A stretch of DNA of 45,553 nucleotides. Origin: Caldilineales bacterium. Lineage in GTDB: Bacteria > Chloroflexota > Anaerolineae > J102. The notes under the pieces are model-generated. The model saw only the letters and a program-made list of their open reading frames with translations. It did no database searches and had not been told where the DNA came from. The stretch covers positions 1 through 45,553 of the forward strand of contig JAGFJG010000001.1 in the NCBI GenBank assembly GCA_024102915.1, written 5' to 3'. Position numbers and translations under genes: made by a program. Shown one piece after another: positions 33,006-41,378 of the stretch; the first letter of the stretch is position 1, and each line of letters begins with the position of its first letter.

Positions 33006-33620
33006 TTATGCTGGTTTGCGGAATTCGATGCGTCTTTCGGTTCCCGTCCACAGTCGCACCAGATTGGGCCGCAATGCCCACACGATCAGGACGCACACGA
33101 TCAGGCCGAAGACAATGTGCGCACCAGGGCTGGCTCCCAGCAAGTACAGAGCTGCCAGCGTTACTGTGGCAATACCAGCCACGCTAAGGGTAGCGACCGA
33201 GGCGTAGCGCACGATGAGAAGAATCGCCACGAAAAAGGGAATGGTGATGGCGGCTGCCATCGGGTTCAGGGCGATGAGTGCGCCCACGCCGGTCGCAGCG
33301 CCAGCCCCGCCTTTGAAATGCAGGAATATCGACCAATTGTGCCCCGAAACCGCCGCTGCCCCGGCCAATGCCGCAGCGATTTCATCCCCAAAGAGTTGGC
33401 GAGCGATCATGACCGCCAAGAAACCCTTCAACACATCCAACAGACCCGATGCCAACGCCCATCGGAAACCAAATGCCCGGTACATGTTGGTGCCGCCGGT
33501 GCGGCCGCTGCCAACGGTGCGAATGTCGACGCCTTTGGCGCGAGCGATGAGATAGCCGACAGGGATGCTGCCGAGCAAGTAGCCGATAAGAGCGGCGAGG
33601 ATGTAGTTGATCCAGGGCAT
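33006..33620 (-). CDS. plsY: Glycerol-3-phosphate acyltransferase PlsY
   Basis: This 204-residue protein has about five helices and the three PlsY motifs in order. They are G-S-I-P-V-G-Y-L-I-A-R, then G-S-G-R-T-G-G-T-N, then F-K-G-G-A-G-A-A-T-G. The middle and last are usually G-S-G-N-x-G-A-T-N and G-G-K-G-V-A-T, so both are altered here. PlsY moves an acyl group from acyl-phosphate to glycerol-3-phosphate in phospholipid synthesis. The ATG at 33620 is preceded by AAGGT. It heads a run with panE and the cation efflux gene. Confidence 0.9.
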   Translation of the reverse strand: MPWINYILAALIGYLLGSIPVGYLIARAKGVDIRTVGSGRTGGTNMYRAFGFRWALASGLLDVLKGFLAVMIARQLFGDEIAAALAGAAAVSGHNWSIFLHFKGGAGAATGVGALIALNPMAAAITIPFFVAILLIVRYASVATLSVAGIATVTLAALYLLGASPGAHIVFGLIVCVLIVWALRPNLVRLWTGTERRIEFRKPA

Positions 33621-33642
33621 TGATTAGTACCTTTAAAAACTG

Positions 33643-33663
33643 GGGATTAGAGATTGGGGATTG
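33643..33663. repeat. Three-unit heptamer array
   Basis: GGGATTA, GAGATTG and GGGATTG follow one another without slippage (33643-33663). They lie between the plsY start and the URO-D-like stop. Confidence 0.65.
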
Positions 33664-33680
33664 TCAGCGAAATACTGTTG

Positions 33681-34631
33681 CTAAAACTCCGCTAAGTGCG
33701 ATTCGATGCGTTTTGGCCACGAGAAATCTCTGACAGCCTGATAGAGGACGTCGAGATAGGCGAGCGGAATGCCCGGGGCCAGCCCGCCGGAGAGGCCGAA
33801 GATCACTGGCGTCCCCGCCACCGGGTCGAGCATTTCGTGCAATTGGCGAGAGGTTTCTTCGGCGCTGTGCGGTTGGGCCAGCCAACTCAGGTCGAGATTT
33901 CCCCACAGGCAGAGTTCGGGATGGCTGCGCTGCCGGGCAAGCGCCAGCGACATGGCGGAGAAAGCGTCAAGCCCCTGCACGCCGTCGATGCCGCTTTGCA
34001 CCAGGTCCTCCCACACCGGCCAGAGGTTGCCGTCCGAATGGAAGATGACGGGCAGGCCAGCATCCTGGGCGGCAAGGACGTAAAGGGTGAGATAGGGGAA
34101 GTAGGAGCGGCGCAGGTGTTCGGGTTTGACGTATGGCCCGCGCCGGTAAGCGATGTCGTCGCCGATGATGATGCCGTCGGCGCCGGCGTCCGCCAATGCC
34201 TGCACTTGCTCGCCGAACTCGATCACGGCATCGGCCATGAGAGTGACGGCCTCTTCCGTGCCTTTGGTGAGCTGCACCAGGGTCTGTTCCCAACCCAGGG
34301 CTTTGGCAACGGCGCTGAAGGGGCCATCGATCAGCGCGGCTACGAACAGGGCGCTATTCTGCTGCCAATAACCCAGCCTGAACAGGGCGTCTTCCTCGTC
34401 CGGCTGTTGCGGCGCGCCCCAGCCGCCGGAGAACGAGACCGTGATCAGGTCGTGACCCCAGCGCTGCAACATCGCCCGCTCGGCGTCCAGGGGCACGGCG
34501 GCATCGCTGGCGAGACCGAGGGCTGCCCGCGCCAGGTCAGGCTCCCACACAAGCTCGCCGCAGGCCAGGCGATTGAGGCTGCGGCCGGTGAGGAGATGAT
34601 GGATGCTTTGGCGGGGAGTCAGGGAAGTCAT
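33681..34631 (-). CDS. Uroporphyrinogen-decarboxylase-like protein
   Basis: This protein of about 316 residues has a URO-D/MtaA-type barrel. It carries the central D-G-I-I-I-G-D-D-I-A-Y-R-R-G, H-S-D-G-N-L-W-P-V-W, and a late G-N-L-D-L-S-W and G-L-S-G-G-L-A-P-G-I. The N-terminal R-x-x-x-x-P-V-W-x-M-R-Q-A-G-R motif of true HemE is not present. A corrinoid methyltransferase-type or unknown role is therefore more likely than haem synthesis. I choose the ATG at 34631; a longer frame to 34763 runs into the MFS gene. Next to it is an MFS carrier of the same transcript, which may share its substrate. Confidence 0.82.
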   Translation of the reverse strand: MTSLTPRQSIHHLLTGRSLNRLACGELVWEPDLARAALGLASDAAVPLDAERAMLQRWGHDLITVSFSGGWGAPQQPDEEDALFRLGYWQQNSALFVAALIDGPFSAVAKALGWEQTLVQLTKGTEEAVTLMADAVIEFGEQVQALADAGADGIIIGDDIAYRRGPYVKPEHLRRSYFPYLTLYVLAAQDAGLPVIFHSDGNLWPVWEDLVQSGIDGVQGLDAFSAMSLALARQRSHPELCLWGNLDLSWLAQPHSAEETSRQLHEMLDPVAGTPVIFGLSGGLAPGIPLAYLDVLYQAVRDFSWPKRIESHLAEF

Positions 34632-34687
34632 AAGGCAGGGGTGAGTATCGATCAGGTTGGGGGTGGATACAAATTCGGCGGGATGTT

Positions 34688-35875
34688 TTACACCTCCGCC
34701 CGCTCCTCCACCCGCCGCCACAACAGCCAGAATCCCACCAGCAGCGCGACCAACGCCAGCCACATCGTCGCCAGAAAACCGCTGTTGTCAAACAAAGCGG
34801 TGGCGGCCGAATCGGTGACGCTGCGACTGATGGCCGAGGTCAGCGCGCCCATAGCGAACATGGTGGCGCGGCTGCCGGGCATCTGCTGGCCCATCAGCGG
34901 GATGGCGGTGACCACGGTGTATTCGATGCAGAGCGAGGCCAGAGCCAGGCCTATCACCAGAGTTACAAGCTGGCGGTCGAAAAAGGGCATGAGCGCGACC
35001 ACGATGATGAAGACGATCATCCCGCCGATGAGGGCGCGGCGCTTGCCGGTGCGGTCGATGATCAGGCTGGAGATGACCGAGCCGCCCAATTCGGCAAAAC
35101 CCATGATGGCCGCAATCTGGCCGATCTGCGCGGCGTCGAGATGGAAATCTCGATCAAGGTGCGCGCCCCAGATCACGAAAATCACTTCGGTGGCGACGAA
35201 GATGGCGGCGTAGACCAGCACCGTGGAAAGGGCGCTGCGGTCGCGTCTGATCTCGCCGACCTGTCGCGATAAGCTGATATGCCTGTGATGCGGGCGGGGT
35301 TCGTCGGCTGGCAAGAGGAAATAGAGCACGGGCAGGGATAGCAAGGCAAGAACGCCGACCACTCGGAAAGGCGCCTGCCAACCCCCGACCGTGATCAGCC
35401 ACCCCACCACCGGGACGATGATGATGCCCGTGATCGCCCAACTGTACTCGACCATGACCAACGATCGCCCGCGGCGATGCGGCGGGGAATGATCGCTGAC
35501 ATAGGCCTGCATCAACGGCGTGATCAGGGCGTCGGATACGCCCAGTAGCACAAATGCCAGGGCCGCAGCCCAAACGCCGTTGGCAAAGCTGAACGTGAAC
35601 AGGCCCACGGCCAGCACGAAATAGCCGGGGATCAGCCAGCGACGCGAGCCGGTGTGATCCGCCAGATGGCCGAAATAGGGCGCAAAGATGAGCATGGCCG
35701 TGCGAAAAGCCAACAACGTGCCCATCGCCGCCAGGGTGATGCCCAACCCGCGGGCGTAGACCGGCAGGTAGGGATACATCATGCGCACGCTGGTATCGCG
35801 CACCAGCCGCACCAGGATGACGAGCAACAGAAATTTCACCAGCGCCCGCCCGAACAAAACCCCACGCTGCTTCAT
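34688..35875 (-). CDS. Major facilitator superfamily transporter
   Basis: This 395-residue protein has about 12 helices. The loop 2-3 motif is G-H-L-A-D-H-T-G-S-R-R, close to the MFS G-x-L-a-D-r-x-G-r-k. In the second half the matching loop reads I-I-D-R-T-G-K-R-R. The substrate is unknown; sugar or drug export are both possible. The ATG overlaps the stop of the hydrolase gene (ATGA). Confidence 0.9.
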   Translation of the reverse strand: MKQRGVLFGRALVKFLLLVILVRLVRDTSVRMMYPYLPVYARGLGITLAAMGTLLAFRTAMLIFAPYFGHLADHTGSRRWLIPGYFVLAVGLFTFSFANGVWAAALAFVLLGVSDALITPLMQAYVSDHSPPHRRGRSLVMVEYSWAITGIIIVPVVGWLITVGGWQAPFRVVGVLALLSLPVLYFLLPADEPRPHHRHISLSRQVGEIRRDRSALSTVLVYAAIFVATEVIFVIWGAHLDRDFHLDAAQIGQIAAIMGFAELGGSVISSLIIDRTGKRRALIGGMIVFIIVVALMPFFDRQLVTLVIGLALASLCIEYTVVTAIPLMGQQMPGSRATMFAMGALTSAISRSVTDSAATALFDNSGFLATMWLALVALLVGFWLLWRRVEERAEV

Positions 35876-36627
35876 GGCCCGACCGTATTGCTAAGCCAGC
35901 CCGTGACGGTCTCGATCAGTTCGAGGCGACGCCCACTGAACGCATGGTCGGCGCCGGGTAGAATCACAAGATCGCAATTCGGGGCTGCTGCCGCCATGCT
36001 CTCCGCCAGATAGATCGGCGTGCCTTCATCACGATCACCTGCGATTAGCAAAATGGGTATGTTCACTTCGGCGATCAGGTCGATGGGATTGCGTTCCCAG
36101 GCTTCGGCCATCCACATCTTTTGCAGGCTTTCGGGCGTGGTTCCCGCCAATACGGGGCTGACGGACGAGGCGTATTCCCCGGTGAGCGAGGATTCGAGAA
36201 AATCGATCGTGGGCGCGACCAGGACGAGACAGCGAGCTAGTTCGGGGTGGGAATGGATGAACTGGATTGCGATTGCCCCGCCCAGACTATAGCCCAACAA
36301 GACGAGCCTCCCCCAATCAAGCGCCAGATCGGTCGCTTGCAGATAGGCGACCAGCGCCGCCAGGTCTTCTCGCATCCCCAAAATGGAATACGTCCCGCCA
36401 TTGCCCCAACTCCCGCGCGGGCTCCAAACGACGGCATTCCACCCCAGCTCAGTCATCGCCTCGGCCATATCCAGGTTCTTCTGATTGCCAGGGATGCCGT
36501 GGATGAGGACGCAGGTTGGGCGTAGTCCTGCGCCCCGGCCAGGATAAAAGAAGCCCGTCAATTCAAATCCGTGGCTGGGAAATTGAAAGTGACGGGCGTC
36601 CACGTTGAAATCGCCGGGCGGGATCAC
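35872..36627 (-). CDS. Alpha/beta hydrolase
   Basis: This protein of about 251 residues has the catalytic Ser in G-Y-S-L-G-G, the likely acid in G-D-R-D-E-G-T-P and the His in G-A-D-H-A-F. An oxyanion H-G-I-P-G-N lies near residue 43. The size and motifs fit a small esterase or acyl-peptidase-like enzyme with unknown substrate. The start at 36627 is GTG without a clear ribosome-binding site. It begins 15 bases after the tpx stop and is coupled to the MFS gene. Confidence 0.88.
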   Translation of the reverse strand: MIPPGDFNVDARHFQFPSHGFELTGFFYPGRGAGLRPTCVLIHGIPGNQKNLDMAEAMTELGWNAVVWSPRGSWGNGGTYSILGMREDLAALVAYLQATDLALDWGRLVLLGYSLGGAIAIQFIHSHPELARCLVLVAPTIDFLESSLTGEYASSVSPVLAGTTPESLQKMWMAEAWERNPIDLIAEVNIPILLIAGDRDEGTPIYLAESMAAAAPNCDLVILPGADHAFSGRRLELIETVTGWLSNTVGP

Positions 36628-36642
36628 CGCCGGTAATATTCG

Positions 36643-37161
36643 CTAAACCAGGGCGTGCACCGCCGCATGAACTGCGTCAAAGTCGGGGTGCATGTCGATG
36701 GCCGGGCAATATTCCTTGTAACGCACAACGCCCTCGGCATCGACGACGACGACTGCGCGCTGATCCAATCGGATATCCTGAATATGCGTGCCGTAGGCGT
36801 CGGCGATCGCCATGTTGAAGGCGTCGGAAACCATGATGGCGTTTTCCAGGCCCGATGTGGCGCACCAGTTGCTCTGCACAAAGGGCAGGTCGGCGCTGAT
36901 GGTGACGACGACGACGTTGTCATGTCCCGCCATGTCCTCATTGAAGCGCCGCGTTTGCGCATCGCAGAGACCGGTATTCAGGCTTGGGATAAAGTTCAGG
37001 ACGCGCACCTTGCCTTCGGTATCTTTGATAACATCGAACGTGTTGGTGCTGAAGCCGCCAGTGCGACCGGCAGCGGCAGGGGCCTTCTGGCCTACGGTCA
37101 CTTCTTCACCCAGGAGCGGGGAGAAAGGTTTGCCTTTGAGTAATACGATTCGTTCTGACAT
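36643..37161 (-). CDS. tpx: Thiol peroxidase, atypical 2-Cys peroxiredoxin
   Basis: This protein of about 172 residues matches Tpx. It has L-K-G-K-P-F-S-P-L-L-G, the peroxidatic Cys in P-S-L-N-T-G-L-C-D-A-Q-T-R-R-F, and the resolving Cys in D-L-P-F-V-Q-S-N-W-C. Tpx reduces hydrogen peroxide and alkyl peroxides using thioredoxin; a thioredoxin is encoded at 30129-30872. I choose the ATG at 37161, preceded by GAGG; a longer frame to 37236 is less likely. It lies 119 bases after the ABC permease gene. Confidence 0.92.
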   Translation of the reverse strand: MSERIVLLKGKPFSPLLGEEVTVGQKAPAAAGRTGGFSTNTFDVIKDTEGKVRVLNFIPSLNTGLCDAQTRRFNEDMAGHDNVVVVTISADLPFVQSNWCATSGLENAIMVSDAFNMAIADAYGTHIQDIRLDQRAVVVVDAEGVVRYKEYCPAIDMHPDFDAVHAAVHALV

Positions 37162-37280
37162 GATTGTGTAGCCTCGAAAATTTTGGGGTGTGTGGATCAG
37201 TTGTGTCCAGGTCAATGCAGCAGAGTATATCACCACTCCGCGGATTGCTCTGTACTCGTATGTGGATTTGCTCCGGCGGA

Positions 37281-38225
37281 CTATTTGTTCTTCATGCGCG
37301 GGTCAAGCGCATCACGCAGCCCATCGCCCAAAAGGTTGAATCCCAACACGGTGATGGCGATGGCTAGCCCCGGAAAGAAGACGAGATGCGGGGCGCTGAA
37401 AACCTGATTTCGTTCCGACGCCAACATCGCTCCCCACTCCGGCGTTGGCGGTTGCGCGCCCAATCCCAAAAACGAGAGGGCGGCAGCGTCCAGGATCGCC
37501 GTGCCGATGCCCAATGTGGCAAGCACCAGCAACGGGGAGATGGCGTTGGGCAGGATGTGGCGGGAAAGCAGCCGGTTGGTGGGCACGCCGATGGTCTTGG
37601 CCGCGGTCACGTATTCTTCTTCCTTGGCCGAGAGCACCACTGAACGCATGACGCGAGCATAGGCGGGAATGGTGACGATGGCGATAGCGAGCATGGCATT
37701 CGTCAGCCCCGGCCCCAGAACGCTGACAATGGCGATAGCCAGCAAGAGGGCAGGGAAAGCCAGCAGCACATCCAGAAAACGCATGATGCCGTTGTCCGCC
37801 CAGCCTGCCCGATAACCGGCAATGGCCCCCAAGAAAACGCCAATCACCATGGCGATCGAAACCGAGATAAACCCGACCATGAGGGAGATACGGGCGCCAT
37901 AAAGGACCCGGCTGAATTCATCGCGCACATTGCCGTCGATGCCCATGAAGTGCTGCGGTTTATCTTCCGGGCAGCCCAGTAAGTGAATGCAGGGTTTATC
38001 GCGCTTTCGGACCTCTTCTTTGCCAATCAAAACTTGTTCCGGATCGTAAGGTGCGATGAGGGGCGCAACCACAGCGACCACAACAAGAATCCCCACGATA
38101 ATCATCCCGATAATGGCGGAGCGCTGCCGAATAAAGACGCGCCAACGTTGATGCCAAAGACTTTCGCCACGGACTAATTCGATGCCGCCTGCAACTGGCT
38201 GCGATTCTTTGGTCAGCTCGGTCAT
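37281..38225 (-). CDS. DppC-type ABC transporter permease
   Basis: This 314-residue protein has an N-terminal helix at about 38-58 and five more helices in the BPD_transp_1 domain. The ATPase-contact motif is E-Y-V-T-A-A-K-T-I-G-V-P. An ~35-residue insert with C-I-H-L-L-G-C-P-E-D sits in the extracytoplasmic loop and contains two Cys. Its ATG shares a base with the stop of the DppB-like gene (TAATG). It works with the DppB-like protein and the binding protein at 39430-41214. No ATPase gene follows. Confidence 0.9.
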   Translation of the reverse strand: MTELTKESQPVAGGIELVRGESLWHQRWRVFIRQRSAIIGMIIVGILVVVAVVAPLIAPYDPEQVLIGKEEVRKRDKPCIHLLGCPEDKPQHFMGIDGNVRDEFSRVLYGARISLMVGFISVSIAMVIGVFLGAIAGYRAGWADNGIMRFLDVLLAFPALLLAIAIVSVLGPGLTNAMLAIAIVTIPAYARVMRSVVLSAKEEEYVTAAKTIGVPTNRLLSRHILPNAISPLLVLATLGIGTAILDAAALSFLGLGAQPPTPEWGAMLASERNQVFSAPHLVFFPGLAIAITVLGFNLLGDGLRDALDPRMKNK

Positions 38226-39304
38226 TAGTTTAGTTTGATGCGAGGATCGATAAAACCATAGGAGAGATCGACCAGGAGATTGACGACCACATAACCCAGG
38301 GCGATGACCAGGGTGAAGCCCTGGATTACGGGAAAGTCGCGCGCGGTGATTGCTTCGAACAGCATGCGGCCAACGCCAGCCAGACCGAAAACCGTTTCGG
38401 TCAATACCGCGCCGCCGAAAATCGTGCCCAATTGCAGCCCGACGATCGTCACGATGGGCAGCAAAGCATTGCGAAATGCATGCGAACCAATGACCTTGCG
38501 TTCCTGTAAGCCTTTGGCTCGCGCCGTGCGCACATAATCATTTCCCAGAATTTCCAACATGCTGGACCTGGTCATGCGGGCTACAATCGCCAACGGGATT
38601 GTGCACAAAGCCAGGGCGGGCAGGATCATGTGCTTGACCGCATCGCCAAAGACGACAAAATCACCGGTGATCAAAGCATTGAAAATATAGAAATTCGAGA
38701 TGAATTGCAGCAGGCGGAAAGACGCGCCCTCCTCATTCACCGCCCATCCATAGACTTCATAAAAAGGTACAGGGGTGAGGCCGGCTGTGAGCCGGCCGGT
38801 CGGGGGCAGCCAGAAAGGCGTGTCTTTCAACAAAAGCGCAAACACATACGCCAACATCAAACCCAACCAGAATACCGGGACCGAGACTCCGATATTGGCC
38901 CCCACCATCGTACCCACATCGACCGCCGAATTGCGCCGCATTGCCGAGATCACGCCCGCCGGAATGCCAATGGCCACCGCCAGGAAGGTGGCGATCAACC
39001 CCAATTCAATCGTGGTCGGCAATCGCTCGACCAGGATTTCGACAACCGAACGGTTGAAACGAATGGAATCCCCCAGATCGCCGGTCGCCACATCTCGCAT
39101 GTAGATGCCCAACTGCACCGGGATCGGTTTATCCAATCCCTTCTCCGCATTGAAACGTTCGCACGCCTCGACGGTGGCCTTTTCCCCCAGAATAGCCCGG
39201 CATGGGTCGCCGGGAATCATCCGCGCCATGGCAAATGTCACAATGAGGATGCCAATCAACACCGGAATGGCAGCCAGACTGCGGCGGATGATGTATCTGC
39301 CCAT
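38225..39304 (-). CDS. DppB-type ABC transporter permease
   Basis: This 359-residue protein starts M-G-R-Y-I-I-R-R-S-L-A-A-I-P-V-L-I-G, the usual DppB start. Six helices follow with a long external loop and the ATPase-contact stretch D-Y-V-R-T-A-R-A-K-G-L. Short Cys-containing segments (D-P-C-R-A-I and V-E-A-C-E-R) lie in the first external loop. Its partner is the DppC-like permease. It lies 125 bases after the binding-protein gene with two hairpins between. The ATG at 39304 lacks a strong ribosome-binding site. Confidence 0.9.
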   Translation of the reverse strand: MGRYIIRRSLAAIPVLIGILIVTFAMARMIPGDPCRAILGEKATVEACERFNAEKGLDKPIPVQLGIYMRDVATGDLGDSIRFNRSVVEILVERLPTTIELGLIATFLAVAIGIPAGVISAMRRNSAVDVGTMVGANIGVSVPVFWLGLMLAYVFALLLKDTPFWLPPTGRLTAGLTPVPFYEVYGWAVNEEGASFRLLQFISNFYIFNALITGDFVVFGDAVKHMILPALALCTIPLAIVARMTRSSMLEILGNDYVRTARAKGLQERKVIGSHAFRNALLPIVTIVGLQLGTIFGGAVLTETVFGLAGVGRMLFEAITARDFPVIQGFTLVIALGYVVVNLLVDLSYGFIDPRIKLN

Positions 39305-39323
39305 GAATGCTAGTGAAAAGTGA

Positions 39324-39364
39324 TCGCCCGACGACCGGCGTTGCGGCGCTCAGTTGTCGGGCGA
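39324..39364. other. Inverted repeat in the binding protein-permease spacer
   Basis: TCGCCCGACGAC (39324-39335) pairs with GTTGTCGGGCGA (39353-39364) with one wobble pair, leaving a 17-base loop. There is no U-tract. It may set the ratio of binding protein to permease mRNA by transcript processing. Confidence 0.55.
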
Positions 39365-39386
39365 CTTGAGATCAGCATGAGAGGAT

Positions 39387-39416
39387 GAGGGTCGCCCGGA
39401 AATTCAGGCGACCCTC
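39387..39416. other. Perfect 10-base hairpin after the binding protein gene
   Basis: GAGGGTCGCC (39387-39396) and GGCGACCCTC (39407-39416) are perfect inverted repeats with a 10-base loop, 13 bases after the stop. It may be a weak terminator or an mRNA stabiliser. No U-tract follows on the minus strand. Confidence 0.6.
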
Positions 39417-39429
39417 GGTATGGGAGTGG

Positions 39430-41214
39430 TTATTCAGATGCGGGGGCGTTCATCAAGCCCCACAGGTACGAGAAATACTCGAAGACGCCGGTGTTGCCCA
39501 CATGGGTGGGGCTGGAGGCGTCGAGGCCGGCTTGCCAGGAGGCCAGCACGTCCATCGCATCGAAATCGGAACCATCGTGGAACTTGACGCCCTCACGCAG
39601 TTCACAGACCCATTCGGTCAACGTGTCGTTGGGTTCGCAGTTTGTAGCCAGTGCTGGCTGTACCGCTGTGCCGCCGATCTCGTAAGAGTACAGCGACTCG
39701 GTCACCTGCTCGCAGGCACGCAGCGATTCGCCATCGGTCTCGTCACCGCAATACACGCTGATTGGCTCGGCATTCTGCATCCACACGAATGTGTCGCGAC
39801 CGCCGGGATCCATCACGGCCATGTACTCGTTGCCGAGCGGGCTGGCATGACCGCCTTCCACATCGGCGCGGTATGCTACAGCGGAGCCGCCATGAGCGAC
39901 TGGAACCATGGGCACCAGTTCGCGGATAGCGTTGTTGGCGTCGATGTAAATCGCTTCGGATTCTGCCGGATCGGCGATCTGAGCGCCAGCTTCGAGCAGC
40001 TCGTAGATTTCCGGATGGGGATCGCCGAATTGCGGATTGGCGCGACCAAAGTGATAGTCGAGGAAGTTGGTGATGTGCGGATAGTCGGCGCCCCAACCAA
40101 GCAGGTAGAGGCCGTCCAGATTACCGGCGGAGGATTCGGCGATGAAAGCGCCCGATTCCATGACTTCGATCGAAGCGTCGATGTTCAGGTTTTCCTTCAA
40201 CTGCGCCTGAATATCCTGCGCCACCAGACCGGGCTCCGGCAGGTAGGAGCGGAACACATCGCGGTAGAAGATGGTGGTGGAGAAGCCGTCGGCATAACCA
40301 GCGTCAGCCAGAAGTTGCTGCGCCTCTTCCACATTGAACTCGTACCACTCATCGCCCACGCAGGCGTTGGGGATGGAGCAGGGCGTGAAGTGGCTGGCCA
40401 CTTCGGAGCCGCCAGGATAGAAGTTGTCGACGATACGCTGACGATCGATGCCTTTGGCGATGGCCTGTCGCACGCGTACATCACCCCATGGCTCGAACGT
40501 GTTTGTCATGGCCAGGTAGAAGATGTTCAAAGCCGGGCGTTCGATCAACTGCAGGTTGGGGTCGTTGTTGATGGTGTCGAAATCATCCGGGCTGGGGTTG
40601 TCGATGGCGTCGACTGTGCCGGACTGCAATTCCAGCAGACGGCCAGCGCCTTCGGTCAACCAGCGGAAGACGAGGGTATCGGTTTTGGCCGGCTCGCCCC
40701 AGTAATCGGCGAATTTCTTGTAGACGATGCTGTCGCCGCGATTCCAGGCGTCCAACATGTAGGGGCCAGTACCGATGGGTTTCTCCAACAGTTCGCCGGT
40801 GCTGCTGGCGGATTCAATCCACTCGCTGGGCTGAATGGCGAACGAAGAGAAAGCGACTTTGGAAAGGAAGGCGGGGTCGGGCTTGCATAGCGTGAAGCGC
40901 ACGGTCATGTCATCCAGTGCAGCCACTTCTTTGACAATGCCATCGAAGCCTTCGCAGTCCGCGATGCCAAACGAAGCCATGGCTTCTTCCATCGCCGGTT
41001 CCTCAGCGGGTTCCTCGGCTGGAGCCCCGGCATCGGGCACAGGCGTGACCTCGACGATGACGGTTTCCTTGACAACAACCGTCTCTTTGACGACGACCGT
41101 CTGTTCGACGATCTTCTCTACGGTTTCTGGCGTGGCCTGTGTGGCGCATGCCGCCAGGAGCGCGGCGGCCAAAACCACAATGCCTAGCAACAGCCAGGTT
41201 CGATGCTTACGCAT
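39430..41214 (-). CDS. Circularly permuted SBP_bac_5-type solute-binding lipoprotein
   Basis: The protein of about 594 residues is a lipoprotein: the signal peptide ends in L-L-A-A-C. A V-K-E-T-rich spacer of about 50 residues follows. The body has peptide/nickel binding-protein motifs in an unusual order. Mature N-terminal parts resemble the middle of a normal family member (D-D-M-T-V-R-F-T-L, G-T-G-P-Y-M-L, V-R-Q-A-I-A-K-G-I-D-R). The C-terminus has the stretch normally found near the N-terminus (A-E-P-I-S-V-Y, E-S-L-Y-S-Y, L-R-E-G-V-K-F-H-D-G-S). So the ends appear rearranged. It delivers a ligand, perhaps oligopeptide, to the DppB/C permeases. A strong site AGGAGGAG (41220-41227) precedes the ATG at 41214; an upstream in-frame start at 41256 is rejected. 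Confidence 0.9.
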   Translation of the reverse strand: MRKHRTWLLLGIVVLAAALLAACATQATPETVEKIVEQTVVVKETVVVKETVIVEVTPVPDAGAPAEEPAEEPAMEEAMASFGIADCEGFDGIVKEVAALDDMTVRFTLCKPDPAFLSKVAFSSFAIQPSEWIESASSTGELLEKPIGTGPYMLDAWNRGDSIVYKKFADYWGEPAKTDTLVFRWLTEGAGRLLELQSGTVDAIDNPSPDDFDTINNDPNLQLIERPALNIFYLAMTNTFEPWGDVRVRQAIAKGIDRQRIVDNFYPGGSEVASHFTPCSIPNACVGDEWYEFNVEEAQQLLADAGYADGFSTTIFYRDVFRSYLPEPGLVAQDIQAQLKENLNIDASIEVMESGAFIAESSAGNLDGLYLLGWGADYPHITNFLDYHFGRANPQFGDPHPEIYELLEAGAQIADPAESEAIYIDANNAIRELVPMVPVAHGGSAVAYRADVEGGHASPLGNEYMAVMDPGGRDTFVWMQNAEPISVYCGDETDGESLRACEQVTESLYSYEIGGTAVQPALATNCEPNDTLTEWVCELREGVKFHDGSDFDAMDVLASWQAGLDASSPTHVGNTGVFEYFSYLWGLMNAPASE

Positions 41215-41285
41215 AGATTCTCCTCCTAGGTAGTGAGTATGAGATGGAACAGACACAAAGTGTGCTCGGTCACACGGTTTGTGCG

Positions 41286-41315
41286 ATTATAGGATTTCAC
41301 ATCGGTCTTTGTCAA
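41286..41315 (-). promoter_or_regulatory. Consensus sigma-70-type promoter of the ABC operon
   Basis: On the minus strand TTGACA (41315-41310) and TATAAT (41291-41286) both match consensus exactly, with an 18-base spacer. It precedes the binding protein by about 70 bases, which leaves a long leader. It is the strongest promoter in the window. Confidence 0.75.
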
Positions 41316-41378
41316 ACAGATTTGCAGAGGCTCGGCATCACGAAATCGACGGCGTTTCGACCTCACACCAAACCCTGA

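Noticed and set aside
33696..35213. A 505-codon plus-strand frame
   Set aside because: It runs antisense to the URO-D-like and MFS genes and has no family features.
37226..37231. TATACT on the minus strand as a tpx promoter
   Set aside because: No acceptable -35 box lies at the right distance.
39385..40890. A 501-codon plus-strand frame
   Set aside because: It is antisense to the binding protein gene.
39430..41214. Rearranged binding protein as an assembly error
   Set aside because: Signal peptide, lipobox, strong ribosome-binding site, promoter and a single continuous frame are all in place. A repeat-driven misjoin would be unlikely to keep them.
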